Below are positions 35,780 through 44,829 of a stretch of 64,000 nucleotides of DNA, one piece after another. This DNA is from Lacicoccus alkaliphilus DSM 16010 (GTDB lineage Bacteria > Bacillota > Bacilli > Staphylococcales > Salinicoccaceae). Each line of letters opens with the position of its first letter. The stretch's first letter is position 1. Both the position numbers and the translations under genes were made by a program. The notes beneath the pieces are model-generated. The model searched no databases. It saw nothing but the letters and a program-made list of their open reading frames with translations, and was not told where the DNA came from. The DNA lies in the NCBI RefSeq assembly GCF_900142805.1, contig NZ_FRCF01000002.1, positions 839,651-903,650 of the forward strand, read 5' to 3'.

Positions 35780-36532
35780 TCATCTGCCTAAAAAACCACC
35801 ATCTACAGGTATTAAGGCACCTGTGATATAATCTGATGCTGACGAGGCTAGAAACAGTGCTGTTCCAGCGACCTCTTCGGGTGTTCCCAATCTTTTTGCA
35901 GGAATTCTATCATTAAATTGAGCTAGTCTTTCTGGGTCATCCATGACCTCTTGATTCATCTCTGTCTTTATTACTCCAGGAGCAATAGCATTTACTTGAA
36001 TACCATATTCAGCCCATTCATTAGATAAAGATTTGGTCAATTGTAAAACCGCTCCTTTACTTGCGGAATATGGGGCATTATTATATGAACCTGCCACTGC
36101 TGCAATTGAAGCCATATTTATTATCTTTCCAGATCTTTGTTTTATCATATTCACGGCTGCCAACCTTGATAGTTCAAAAAGGGATGTTACATTTAAATCG
36201 TAGATTTTATGCCATACATCTAAAGGAAATTCCATTGCAGGTTTCCTGAGTATCATCCCAGCATTGTTTATAAGAATATCCACTTTCCCATCCAACCTGG
36301 CTAATGCGGTTTCATAAGCTTCCTTTAATAAATCCGAATTGGTCAAATCAGTTTGTATATAATGCAATCTGCTACCATCATTATTAAGTGCTTCATGAAT
36401 ACTGTATATATCATCGCTGACATCTATCACTGCAATTTCCGTTCCTGCATTATAGAAAGCTTCTACTATAGAAAGCCCTATCCCTTTTACACCTCCTGTA
36501 AGAATTACTTTTTTCCCTTCTATGTCAAACAT
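35780..36532 (-). CDS. Short-chain dehydrogenase/reductase, KduD-like
   Basis: 250 residues from the ATG at 36532; an upstream TTG at 36544 is less likely. Classical SDR marks: TGGVKGIG (NAD-binding), NNAGM, catalytic Ser in MASIAAVAGSYN, YSASK (Tyr and Lys) and PGVIKTEMN; it ends in ITGALIPVDGG. The IPAKRLGTPEEVAGTALFLAS stretch resembles 2-deoxy-gluconate/KduD-type dehydrogenases. It sits between the dehydrogenase complex and the TRAP genes, suggesting that it oxidises an imported hydroxy compound to a keto compound. Confidence 0.88.
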   Translation of the reverse strand: MFDIEGKKVILTGGVKGIGLSIVEAFYNAGTEIAVIDVSDDIYSIHEALNNDGSRLHYIQTDLTNSDLLKEAYETALARLDGKVDILINNAGMILRKPAMEFPLDVWHKIYDLNVTSLFELSRLAAVNMIKQRSGKIINMASIAAVAGSYNNAPYSASKGAVLQLTKSLSNEWAEYGIQVNAIAPGVIKTEMNQEVMDDPERLAQFNDRIPAKRLGTPEEVAGTALFLASSASDYITGALIPVDGGFLGR

Positions 36533-36697
36533 CAATCCAACCAACTTTCATCTGAATATTGAGATAATTCGCTTCGCACAGATTACTGATTCTTTAAAGA
36601 TATTCCTCCTCTAGAATGTTCACTTCAACCTTATTACGAAGAGGGTCTTCAACTTCTATCTATTAAAGTAAGCATTTAAAATTGTTTAGTGAGTGAT

Positions 36698-38074
36698 TTA
36701 ATTTGAATGAATACCTTTACCAATAAGTGAATTTGCAGATTCCATCAACACTTCAGATAGTGAGGGATGCGGTTGAATCATCTTTGCCAACTCGTCAATT
36801 GTGCCTTCTAAATACATATAAGAGGATGATTGACTGATAATCTCAGTGGCATGGTCTCCAACCATCACAACACCCAGTATCTCACCATACTTTTCGTCGA
36901 TCATAATTTTTGAAAATCCCTCGGTTTTACCTGTAACTAAAGCCATTCCATTTCTGTCAAAATTAAAGGTATAGACCCTGTATTTAATGTTTCTTTTTCT
37001 TAATTCTCCTTCAATCATTCCTACTGTGGCGACTTGAGGGGATGTATAAATACATCTTGGTATGACTGAGTAGTTAGCCTTTATTTGTGGCTTATCAAGG
37101 TTCGCAACTGCAGTCAATGCCTCACTGCTAGCCACATGTGCCAACTGATAGTTTCCAATTACATCTCCTATTGCAAAAATCCCTTTTATACTAGTTTCTA
37201 AATATTCATTTGTTTTAATAAAATGACCATTCATATCTAATTCAAGTTGTTTTATTAAATCTGTGTTGGGTGAACGTCCTGTTGCAATTAACAATTCATC
37301 TGCAGTGAGGGTGATTGTTTTCCCACTGTCATCTGATATCACTAACTTTTTATTCGAAGTGTCTTGGCTCACCTCGTTGACTTGGTGTTTCAACAAAATC
37401 TTTACACCTTTTTTTCTCAATGCTTTCAGAAGATGATTTGAAGCGCTTTCATCTTCTGTAGGTATTATTCTTTCATTTAACTCAATAATTGTGACCTTCG
37501 TACCAAAAGATGAGAACATATCAGCAATTTCAGTTCCTATTACACCGCCGCCCACTATGACAATTGAATCTGGAATGTAGTTCATTTCAAAAATTGAATC
37601 TGTTGTATGATAATCAATCTGTTCCAATCCGTTTACAGGAGGAATGCTTGGTCGACTCCCTGAAGCAATGATTATTTTTTCCCCTTTTAATTCCGTATCT
37701 TCATCAACGACCACTTGGTGTCCAGAAGTAACCTCAGCAATTCCGTTATAAATATCTACCTTATTGTTATGAAGTAAACTTTCTACTCCATTACGCAGAG
37801 TTTGAACTATTTCATCTTTCCTCTCAAGCATCCTTTTATAATCGAGCATGAGGGAACCTGAATTAATACCCCAACTTCTAGCTATATCAACTTGCTCAAT
37901 CACTTCTGCATAATTCAGTAAAGTCTTAGAAGGAATGCAGCCTTTGTTCAAACAAGCTCCACCAAGCAAATCTGCTTCTACAAGTGCTACTTTTTTTCCA
38001 AGTTTGGCAGCTCTAACAGCAGCAACATATCCACCTGGTCCTCCTCCTACAATTATTACGTCATATACCGTCAT
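36698..38074 (-). CDS. acoL: Dihydrolipoyl dehydrogenase, E3 of the acetoin-type complex
   Basis: 458 residues. VIIVGGGPGGYVAAVRAA (FAD), GGACLNKGCIPSKTLL (redox disulfide CxxxxC), IVIVGGGVIGTEIADMF (NAD), GIFAIGDVIG and the C-terminal HPHPSLSE-type motif (here IQPHPSLSEVL with the catalytic His) are all present. It reoxidises the lipoyl arm of the E2 protein. It is the fourth gene of the E1a-E1b-E2-E3 series, 12 bases after the E2 gene. Confidence 0.95.
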   Translation of the reverse strand: MTVYDVIIVGGGPGGYVAAVRAAKLGKKVALVEADLLGGACLNKGCIPSKTLLNYAEVIEQVDIARSWGINSGSLMLDYKRMLERKDEIVQTLRNGVESLLHNNKVDIYNGIAEVTSGHQVVVDEDTELKGEKIIIASGSRPSIPPVNGLEQIDYHTTDSIFEMNYIPDSIVIVGGGVIGTEIADMFSSFGTKVTIIELNERIIPTEDESASNHLLKALRKKGVKILLKHQVNEVSQDTSNKKLVISDDSGKTITLTADELLIATGRSPNTDLIKQLELDMNGHFIKTNEYLETSIKGIFAIGDVIGNYQLAHVASSEALTAVANLDKPQIKANYSVIPRCIYTSPQVATVGMIEGELRKRNIKYRVYTFNFDRNGMALVTGKTEGFSKIMIDEKYGEILGVVMVGDHATEIISQSSSYMYLEGTIDELAKMIQPHPSLSEVLMESANSLIGKGIHSN

Positions 38075-38086
38075 AAGCTTAACTCC

Positions 38087-39439
38087 CTATATCATTAATT
38101 TGTAAGGATTTTCAAGGACTCCTTTTAAGTCTGTTAAAAACTGAGCAGCTGGTGCACCATTAATTATACGGTGGTCAAAGGATAAACTTAATGTCATCAT
38201 AGATCGGATTTCCACTTGACCCTCAACAATAATTGGCTTCTCTTGGATACGACCAACACCCAAGATTGCAGCATTAGGCATATTGATGATTGGAGAAAAC
38301 CCATCGACTGCAAACATTCCCAAGTTACTAATAGTAAAAGTGCTTCCTTCTAGTTCTTCTGACGTGATTACGCCTTCTTTCGCTTTTTCAGCAATCGCTT
38401 TTGCTTCTTTTGTCAATCTGCCAAGGCCTTTCTGATCCACTTCACGGAGGACGGGGACCACTAATCCTTCCTGTACAGATACTGCAAATCCAATGTTGAT
38501 CTCCTGATGATAGACAATTTCTTTTTCATCTTCTAAAGAAACATTAATATTTGTATTTTGTGCTAAAGCAGATGCTGTGGCTTTTATAATAATTTCATTA
38601 TAAGATAGTCGTACTTTTTCTGATTCTTCTATGACTGGTAATAATTTTTTACGCAATTCTACAGCTTCCGTCATATCAATTTCTGAAGTCATCGTAACAT
38701 GTGGTGCTGTATAAAAACTTTCAGACATCCGTGAAGCTATCACTTTACGTATGCCCTTAAAAGGAACTCGCTTAGATGTATCCAATTTAGCGGTATTCAA
38801 TTCCCTTTCCGCTGAAACAATATCATCTTTTATAATTTTACCGTTTGCTCCAGAACCGGAAACCTTAGAAAGTTCAACTTCGTAATCAGAGGACATTTTT
38901 TGTGCAAGTGGTGTGATTTTTTGTTCAGATTTCTCAAGGTGGCTTTCCACATCTATTTTTTGAATACGTCCCATGGGTCCACTGCCAGTGATATCTTCTA
39001 AACTTAAGTTATTTTGTTGGGCTAGTCGACGGGCAATTGGAGTTCTTCTTATAGATCCAGACCCTTCCACTCCTGATGTTGAGTCAATTATATCTTCTTT
39101 CACTTGTTCTGAAACAGGTCTTTCAGCTACAGATTGTGAAGCATCACTCTCTGCAGATGCTTCACTTTCAATGTCTTCTAAAAGATCACTCACATCCTCT
39201 CCTTCATCACCTATGAAGGCGATAGCTTGTTGAACAGGGACAGTGTCTCCCGGAGCGTACAATTTTTTAAGTAAAACCCCATCGTTTTCAGCTTCAACTT
39301 CTATAGTAACCTTGTCCGTTGCCACTTCAACTACAGCGTCCCCTTCCTCTACCTTGTCCCCTTCTTCCAACAACCAATTTTCTATCGTACCTTCTTCCAT
39401 TGTTGCGCCCATTTTTGGTAACAATAGCTTTTCCGCCAA
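38087..39439 (-). CDS. acoC: Dihydrolipoamide acyltransferase, E2, with two tandem E3/E1-binding domains
   Basis: 450 residues. One lipoyl domain at the N-terminus (lysine in VATDKVTIEVEA, about residue 43) is followed by an acidic linker, then two peripheral-subunit-binding domains: RRTPIARRLAQQNN...GPMGRIQKIDV and TPLAQKMSSDYEV...GANGKIIKDDI (about residues 130-215). The C-terminal catalytic domain has SFDHRIINGAPAAQFL, with the active His; the usual Asp is Asn here. E2 carries the acyl group from E1 to coenzyme A. Confidence 0.93.
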   Translation of the reverse strand: MAEKLLLPKMGATMEEGTIENWLLEEGDKVEEGDAVVEVATDKVTIEVEAENDGVLLKKLYAPGDTVPVQQAIAFIGDEGEDVSDLLEDIESEASAESDASQSVAERPVSEQVKEDIIDSTSGVEGSGSIRRTPIARRLAQQNNLSLEDITGSGPMGRIQKIDVESHLEKSEQKITPLAQKMSSDYEVELSKVSGSGANGKIIKDDIVSAERELNTAKLDTSKRVPFKGIRKVIASRMSESFYTAPHVTMTSEIDMTEAVELRKKLLPVIEESEKVRLSYNEIIIKATASALAQNTNINVSLEDEKEIVYHQEINIGFAVSVQEGLVVPVLREVDQKGLGRLTKEAKAIAEKAKEGVITSEELEGSTFTISNLGMFAVDGFSPIINMPNAAILGVGRIQEKPIIVEGQVEIRSMMTLSLSFDHRIINGAPAAQFLTDLKGVLENPYKLMI

Positions 39440-39454
39440 AATATATAACCCCCT

Positions 39455-40435
39455 TTATTTTTGTACTATTGATTTTACTTTTTCAATAATATCTTCCACT
39501 TGTGGAACAGCAGCTTTTTCTAATGATGGGTTATAGGGAATTGGTGTTGCAATGCCTCCAAGACGGCTGATTGGCGCATCTAAAAAATCAAAGGCTTCGC
39601 TTTCACCGATTAAACTAGCAATTTCAGCACCATAACCACTACGTTCAACCGCCTCGTAAACAACTAAAGCACGGTTAGTTTTTATAACAGATTCAATGAT
39701 AGTTTCTTTGTCCAATGGAACTAAGGTCCTCGGATCGATCACTTCAATGCTGATACCTTCTTTTTCTAATTGTTCAGCAGCTTGTAATGAGCGCTGCACC
39801 ATAATACCTGTTGCAATAACTGTCAGGTCCTCACCCTCCTTTTTCACATCCGCAACACCTAAGGGAATATCGTATTCATCTTCAGGAACATCTGATTTGG
39901 AATTATATAATCCTTTATGCTCATAAAAAATAACTGGATTATCATTATTTATTGCAGTTTTCATTAAACCTTTTGCATCATAGGGGGTTGAAGGCTGTAT
40001 AACAATTAAACCTGGTACATGTGCCATCCAAGCTTCTAAGCTTTGGGAGTGTTGAGCTGCCATTCCTAAGCCCGATCCACTTGGCAAACGGACAACCATC
40101 GGAACATGGGTTTTGCCGCCAAACATATATCGCATTTTTGCAGCTTGGTTAACAATGTTATCAAGCGCAATCATGACAAAGTCAGAGAATTGAAGTTCTA
40201 GTATTGGCCTCATTCCCATCATTGCAGCTCCGACCGCACATCCGCTGATTGCAGATTCAGAAATAGGAGTGTTTCTTACCCTTTCTGGTCCAAATTCATC
40301 CAGCATACCACTCGTCACTCCGAAAGCGCCTCCAAAGACGCCGATATCTTCACCCAAAATAAAAACATCTTCATTAGATCGCATTTCTTGGACCATGGCT
40401 TCTTTTATAGCATTGGCATATGTAATCTCTCTCAA
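39455..40435 (-). CDS. acoB: 2-oxoacid/acetoin dehydrogenase E1 beta subunit
   Basis: 326 residues, the normal E1-beta length. Family marks include GEDIGVFGGAFGVTSGM, RVRNTPISESAISGCAVGAAMMGMRPI, DFVMIALDNIVNQAAKMRY and GSGLGMAAQHSQSLEAW, with the proton-relay Glu and active-site His. It pairs with the alpha subunit to bind thiamine diphosphate. 16 bases separate it from both neighbours. Confidence 0.94.
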   Translation of the reverse strand: MREITYANAIKEAMVQEMRSNEDVFILGEDIGVFGGAFGVTSGMLDEFGPERVRNTPISESAISGCAVGAAMMGMRPILELQFSDFVMIALDNIVNQAAKMRYMFGGKTHVPMVVRLPSGSGLGMAAQHSQSLEAWMAHVPGLIVIQPSTPYDAKGLMKTAINNDNPVIFYEHKGLYNSKSDVPEDEYDIPLGVADVKKEGEDLTVIATGIMVQRSLQAAEQLEKEGISIEVIDPRTLVPLDKETIIESVIKTNRALVVYEAVERSGYGAEIASLIGESEAFDFLDAPISRLGGIATPIPYNPSLEKAAVPQVEDIIEKVKSIVQK

Positions 40436-40451
40436 TTACCTCTCCTCCTTA

Positions 40452-41435
40452 TCAAACATAAATGTCTACTTCCAATGTATCCAAACTAGGCTCAGGACTC
40501 TCTTCCGCAAATGATACTGCTTCATGAATTTCAGTATCTATGGTCTTTTGAATTTCTAAAAATTCCTTCTCGGTAAGAATACTTTCTTCTATTAACCTCT
40601 CCTTAAATTTAGAAATTGGATCCTTAGTATTTCTCCAGTCCTTTTCTTCTTCTCTTGTACGATATTTTCTAGCATCGCTTCTTGAATGGCCACGCCATCT
40701 ATATGTTTCTGCTTCTATTAATGTTGGACCTTCTCCACTTCTGGCACGGTCGACTGCTTCTTGTGTAGCTTTTGCCACTTCAATAACGTCATTTCCATTT
40801 ATAGTAAATCCAGGGATGCCATAAGACTTGGCTCTATCTGAAATATGTTCAATATTCACCATTTCTTTCACCGGGCCAGACATCCCATATTGATTATTTT
40901 CACAGAAAAATACTACAGGCAGATTCCATATAGAAGCTAAGTTCAGTGCTTCATGAAAGGCTCCTTCATTTGCGGCTCCGTCTCCAAAAAAACATAAAAC
41001 AACATACCCTTTTTTCTTCATCTGAGATGCAAGAGCAGCACCCGTTCCTATAGGTAATCCTGCAGCTACAATTCCATTAGCTCCCAGGTTCCCAATAGTT
41101 AAATCAGCAATATGCATAGAACCTCCTTTACCTTTACCGTAACCGGTCGCCTTACCTAACAGTTCGGCCATCATTGGCTTAATTTCAGCTCCTTTTGCGA
41201 TGCTATGACCATGACCCCGATGAGTACTTGTGATTTTATCCTCATCTGTAAGAGCTGCACATGCACCTACTGCTGTTGCTTCTTGTCCGATACAGAGATG
41301 CATCGTTCCAGGGATTTTACCTTCTTGAAATAACTTTTCTACAGCCTCTTCAAAACTTCTAATCAGCATCATATCAGTCAACATCTTTTTCATTTGTTGA
41401 TTTGAATATATAGTTTCTTCTAGATTATTCACCAT
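40452..41435 (-). CDS. acoA: 2-oxoacid/acetoin dehydrogenase E1 alpha subunit
   Basis: 327 residues. The thiamine-diphosphate motif is complete (GDGAANEGAFHEAL...CENN). Other marks are RGHGHSIAKG, GKGGSMHI and GNLGANGIVAAGLPIGTGAA; short length and this pattern favour the acetoin-dehydrogenase branch, but another 2-oxo acid is possible. AGGAGG precedes the ATG. It is the first gene of a leftward unit of eight genes; a cre-like site and a divergent IclR regulator lie upstream. Confidence 0.92.
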   Translation of the reverse strand: MVNNLEETIYSNQQMKKMLTDMMLIRSFEEAVEKLFQEGKIPGTMHLCIGQEATAVGACAALTDEDKITSTHRGHGHSIAKGAEIKPMMAELLGKATGYGKGKGGSMHIADLTIGNLGANGIVAAGLPIGTGAALASQMKKKGYVVLCFFGDGAANEGAFHEALNLASIWNLPVVFFCENNQYGMSGPVKEMVNIEHISDRAKSYGIPGFTINGNDVIEVAKATQEAVDRARSGEGPTLIEAETYRWRGHSRSDARKYRTREEEKDWRNTKDPISKFKERLIEESILTEKEFLEIQKTIDTEIHEAVSFAEESPEPSLDTLEVDIYV

Positions 41436-42007
41436 TTTTTAACCTCCTGATTTGGAAACAGTATTTAATTTAACTAAATTACAAATGTAACTATTCTACG
41501 GATTCGATGATATAATAATCGGGACCTAACATTTAAACAACTTTCTTCCCTTTATCAACATCATGAGTGATAGCAACAACCACATTTGTAAGAAACGCCA
41601 TGCTTCACTTCATTAAAATGTTTTTCTAAAATAGTGACATTACAGCATAAGTGACCACTCCCATAACTTTTTGCTTCTGTTGAATCTGATGCTCTCTTTA
41701 TTCCTTTAAATTCTAGCGGCTCAAGCATCTGGTTATCTGGTAACTTCAACAAACACATCTCAATATCTTTAACTCAGGTTACGCAACTCAGTTCTTTGCA
41801 TACTGCTCAGTTGTACCTCATCTTACCAATAACATTAATTTTGGAATATCTCGATGAAATTATTAATATTTTGTACTGTGATATCACATTTCAGTCTTGT
41901 CCAGACCCTCACAGCAATACTTATTTATTCGACCGTTTGAAGTATTTTATTGCTGGATATTCTGGAAAATTGTTATATAATTAGACGCCTATCAATAATA
42001 ACTTCAA
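41436..42007. other. Long upstream region of the acoA unit
   Basis: About 570 AT-rich bases. A TTACA-AA-TGTAA palindrome (41479-41490) lies near a weak acoA promoter (TTACAT-17-TAAATA on the minus strand). A 65-codon leftward ORF (41561-41758) lacks a ribosome site and a recognisable product; its Cys-rich tail could be a remnant. Nothing else is supported. Confidence 0.4.
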
Positions 42008-42021
42008 AGAAAGCGCTTACT
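42008..42021. promoter_or_regulatory. cre-like site between acoA and the IclR gene
   Basis: AGAAAGCGCTTACT matches the core of the CcpA cre consensus, differing only at the two outermost bases. aco operons of Bacillus are known to be under catabolite control. Confidence 0.5.
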
Positions 42022-42106
42022 AAAATACGGTTAAAATTTTTACAAAGAGTAAAAAATGACATGTAGCTGGACATTTTGAAGCACTTTGTGTACATGAGTA
42101 GATTAT

Positions 42107-42125
42107 TGGTTCATTATGTGAACCA
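42107..42125. promoter_or_regulatory. Candidate IclR operator
   Basis: TGGTTCA-TTATG-TGAACCA is a perfect 7-bp-arm palindrome, typical in size and form of IclR-family operators, just upstream of the regulator's own promoter and in the shared region with acoA. Confidence 0.65.
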
Positions 42126-42140
42126 TTGGTTTGTATTTTA

Positions 42141-42168
42141 TTGTATCCTTATGGTAACTTGGTATAAT
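42141..42168 (+). promoter_or_regulatory. Promoter of the IclR-family gene
   Basis: TTGTAT (42141-42146) and TATAAT (42163-42168) are 16 bases apart and 47 bases before the chosen start codon. Confidence 0.6.
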
Positions 42169-42214
42169 AGTTTTGTCAATGAATTATCTGAATATATTGA
42201 AAGGGGCGTTCAGC

Positions 42215-43009
42215 ATGAATAATCAAAGTCCTAATGGTAGTTTTAAGTCTGTCGCTGTTTTAGAGAAAGCCATAAAAATCATTACCTTTTTAGAGAAATC
42301 GAATACTGAAATTGGTCTGACGGATATATCTAAGGGTACCGGTATAAATAAAGCAACTTGTTATAGAATTCTTGAGACTTTTTTATTAGATAATATAGTT
42401 GAATTTAATGAGATATCACGGAAATACTATCTGGGTCACCGTCTTCTTCAACTTGGAACAAGAGTAAAAGAAAGGATAAATATTGGGGAAAAAGCTCTCC
42501 CTTATTTAAAGGATTTAACCGATAAAACACGCGCTTCTTCCTATCTATGTGTTTTAAATAATAATAAATCATTATGTGTTGAGAGAGTTGAAGGACATGA
42601 TGTGCAAATACTGTTAATGAAGGTTGGCGATCAATGGCCACTTTATATAGGAGCTGCTCCAAGAGCAATATTAGCTTATTTAGACGATGAATCAATAGAA
42701 CATTCACTTTCCTCAAATGATAATTTAGATTTTTATAATAAAAGGGAAAATGATTTTTATTTAAATATGATTAAGGAAATAAGAGAGAAAGGTTTTTCTC
42801 AGAGTGAAGAAGATGTTGTTGATGGTGTCACAAGCATCGGCGCTCCTATATTTGATCATACAGGAAGAATTTTTGGAGCTGTGAGCATCAGTACTGCAAC
42901 AAGTCTATTATCTAAAAATAGAACGATGCTTGAAAATGCCCAGTTGCTTATTAATACAGCCAATGGAATTTCTCAGTCGATTGGCTGGAGAGGAGAAATA
43001 CTTATCTAG
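42215..43009 (+). CDS. IclR-family transcriptional regulator
   Basis: 264 residues from the ATG at 42215, chosen because AAAGGGG lies upstream; a TTG at 42173 lacks one. The N-terminal winged helix (about residues 10-75: VAVLEKAIKIITFLEK, IGLTDISKGTGINKATCYRIL) leads to the IclR effector domain with GATSRAIL-like GAAPRAILAYL, and GFSQSEEDVVDGVTSIGAPIFD. It is divergent from the acetoin-type dehydrogenase/TRAP unit and very probably controls it. Confidence 0.92.
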   Translation: MNNQSPNGSFKSVAVLEKAIKIITFLEKSNTEIGLTDISKGTGINKATCYRILETFLLDNIVEFNEISRKYYLGHRLLQLGTRVKERINIGEKALPYLKDLTDKTRASSYLCVLNNNKSLCVERVEGHDVQILLMKVGDQWPLYIGAAPRAILAYLDDESIEHSLSSNDNLDFYNKRENDFYLNMIKEIREKGFSQSEEDVVDGVTSIGAPIFDHTGRIFGAVSISTATSLLSKNRTMLENAQLLINTANGISQSIGWRGEILI

Positions 43010-43080
43010 AATTCATATTATAAATAAGGTGCTACAATATACTTTTTTAACCTTTGTGTGAATAAACAATGAAGTTTTCC

Positions 43081-43112
43081 AAGTGCATAAATTTAATTTC
43101 ATTTATGCACTT
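43081..43112 (+). terminator. Hairpin after the IclR gene
   Basis: AAGTGCATAAAT / ATTTATGCACTT is a perfect 12-bp stem with an 8-base loop, 72 bases past the stop codon. A downstream T run is lacking on the plus strand. Confidence 0.55.
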
Positions 43113-43461
43113 AGGAGTTAATAAGTCACTACATTACTGATTAGGTGCAAACTTAATATGACATCATTATACAAAAGATGCATATGTATTTTCATAAGAC
43201 TATATCTTTTCATCAGTCCGCCTCACCCTATACATTCGGTGAGTGAAACTCTACACTGCTGGCCCAACGAAAGATTGAGCAAGGATCGTCTTTTTTAAAT
43301 TCGTTCAAATATCTCATAATTCAAATAAGAAAGCTCTTCATCTGAAATTACACAAACATTTAAAAATGAAGTGAATGGATATTAAATACCCACGTTGACT
43401 AACAATATACAATAGTGTCAATTTAATAAAAGTCCATGTAACCAGTTTTTGAAAGCCTCTC
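43113..43461. other. Intergenic stretch before the alcohol dehydrogenase promoter
   Basis: About 350 AT-rich bases with a short TCACC/GGTGA hairpin near 43225-43245 and an isolated ATAGTGTCA at 43412-43420 that recurs at the promoter. No gene is supported. Confidence 0.4.
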
Positions 43462-43527
43462 TTGACATTTTTTAATTTTCAGACTATTATAAAATCAACA
43501 CTAATGTAAACGATTACACTATAGTGT
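43462..43527 (+). promoter_or_regulatory. Alcohol dehydrogenase promoter with cre site and a second palindrome
   Basis: TTGACA (43462-43467), 17 bases, TATTAT (43485-43490). TGTAAACGATTACA (43505-43518) is a full match to the cre consensus just downstream of the expected start site, a roadblock position. It overlaps the perfect palindrome ACACTATAGTGT (43516-43527), likely a second regulator's operator; part of this sequence (ATAGTGTCA) also occurs at 43412. Confidence 0.75.
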
Positions 43528-43571
43528 CAGAAGGTTTAACAACCAAATAAAACATCAAAGGAGAAGAACAA

Positions 43572-44699
43572 ATGGAAATCAAATCAGCGTTGGTCAACGG
43601 CACAGGTGAAGACTACGAGATTGAAACAGTGAAACTCAGCGAGATCCAGGATGATGAGATCAGGGTGAAGATGGTGGCGTCCGGCATATGCCACTCGGAT
43701 GAAGTCGCACGTACGGGGGAGCTGCCCCACCCGCTGCCGGCGATACTCGGGCATGAAGGCGCGGGCATCGTCGAAGAAGTCGGCAGTTATGTGAAGAACA
43801 TCAAAGCGGGGGATCAGGTCGTCCTGTCCTATAAATATTGCGGACACTGTAATCACTGTCTGACAGGGAAGCCTGCGTCTTGTAACTCCTTCGCCTCACT
43901 GAATCTCGACGGCAAGCGCTCGGAAGGTACATATTACTTCGAGAAGCCAGACGGCACCAAAATCAATTCGTACATGCACTCCGCTTTCAGCACATATTCC
44001 ATCGTCAAACAGGAGAATGTCACAGTCGTCGATGACGATGTGGACTTGAGGCTTGTCGGCCCGCTCGGGTGCGGCTTCATGACAGGTGCAGGCACGGTGT
44101 TCAACGGTTTGAAACCTGAAGCAGGATCCACCATCGCAGTCTTTGGTACTGGCGCCGTCGGCATGGCGGCACTCATGGCCGGTAAGATCGCAGGATGCAC
44201 GAAAGTAATCGGCATCGACATCCATGATGACCGCCTTGAACTTGCACGCGAACTCGGTGCGACGCATGTCATCAACAGCAAGACCCAGGATATTGAGGAA
44301 GAAGTCAATCAGCTCACCGGCAACCAGGGCATCAACTATATCGTGGATACGACGGGTGTTGTGCCCGTCATCAAGACGGCCATCTCACTGCTAGCGAAAG
44401 AAGGCGTCATCGCACCGATCGCCGTCCAGAAAGGTGACCTCGAACTGAACGTGCTGACCGAGCTTTCAGTTTCCAACCGTTCGATCATCGGTGTACTGAT
44501 GGGCAACACCATCCCGCAGCTGACGATCAAGCAGCTCGTCGAACTCCACAGGGCAAACCGCTTCCCGTTCGATAAACTCATCGAGTTCTACAAGTTTGAA
44601 GACATCAACCAGGCGAGTCAGGACTCCGCTTCCGGTAAGACCGTCAAACCTGTCCTGATCATCGATGAAGAGTACAAACCTAAAGCTGCACAGGCATAA
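43572..44699 (+). CDS. Zinc-dependent alcohol dehydrogenase (MDR family, aryl-alcohol type)
   Basis: 375 residues. Catalytic zinc ligands are Cys in SGICHSD, His-Glu in LGHEGAG, and Cys in GPLGCGFMTG; the structural zinc knuckle is CGHCNHCLTGKPASC. The NAD-binding motif is FGTGAVGMAA followed by an acidic residue in IGIDIHDDRLELA, favouring NAD. The closest characterised branch is the benzyl/aryl-alcohol and general class III-like MDR dehydrogenases. AAAGGAGAAG lies 6 bases before the ATG. It is a single-gene unit with a strong promoter and terminator, likely under glucose repression. Confidence 0.92.
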   Translation: MEIKSALVNGTGEDYEIETVKLSEIQDDEIRVKMVASGICHSDEVARTGELPHPLPAILGHEGAGIVEEVGSYVKNIKAGDQVVLSYKYCGHCNHCLTGKPASCNSFASLNLDGKRSEGTYYFEKPDGTKINSYMHSAFSTYSIVKQENVTVVDDDVDLRLVGPLGCGFMTGAGTVFNGLKPEAGSTIAVFGTGAVGMAALMAGKIAGCTKVIGIDIHDDRLELARELGATHVINSKTQDIEEEVNQLTGNQGINYIVDTTGVVPVIKTAISLLAKEGVIAPIAVQKGDLELNVLTELSVSNRSIIGVLMGNTIPQLTIKQLVELHRANRFPFDKLIEFYKFEDINQASQDSASGKTVKPVLIIDEEYKPKAAQA

Positions 44700-44735
44700 T
44701 AAACATATGTAAACTGACTGCATAAGACAATATGA

Positions 44736-44783
44736 AACACCTTCGAAATGATACAATGAACCCAGTATACAATCGAAGGTGTT
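44736..44783 (+). terminator. Terminator of the alcohol dehydrogenase gene
   Basis: AACACCTTCGA / TCGAAGGTGTT is a perfect 11-bp stem with a 26-base loop followed by TTGC; T residues continue the 3' arm (GTTTTG). Confidence 0.65.
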
Positions 44784-44829
44784 TTGCATGCCCAAAACGT
44801 ACATTCAAATCATTAGGGGGGGGATTCAA

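Noticed and set aside
41561..41758. 65-codon Cys-containing leftward ORF upstream of acoA
   Set aside because: No Shine-Dalgarno sequence and no recognised family; kept only as a note for the intergenic region.
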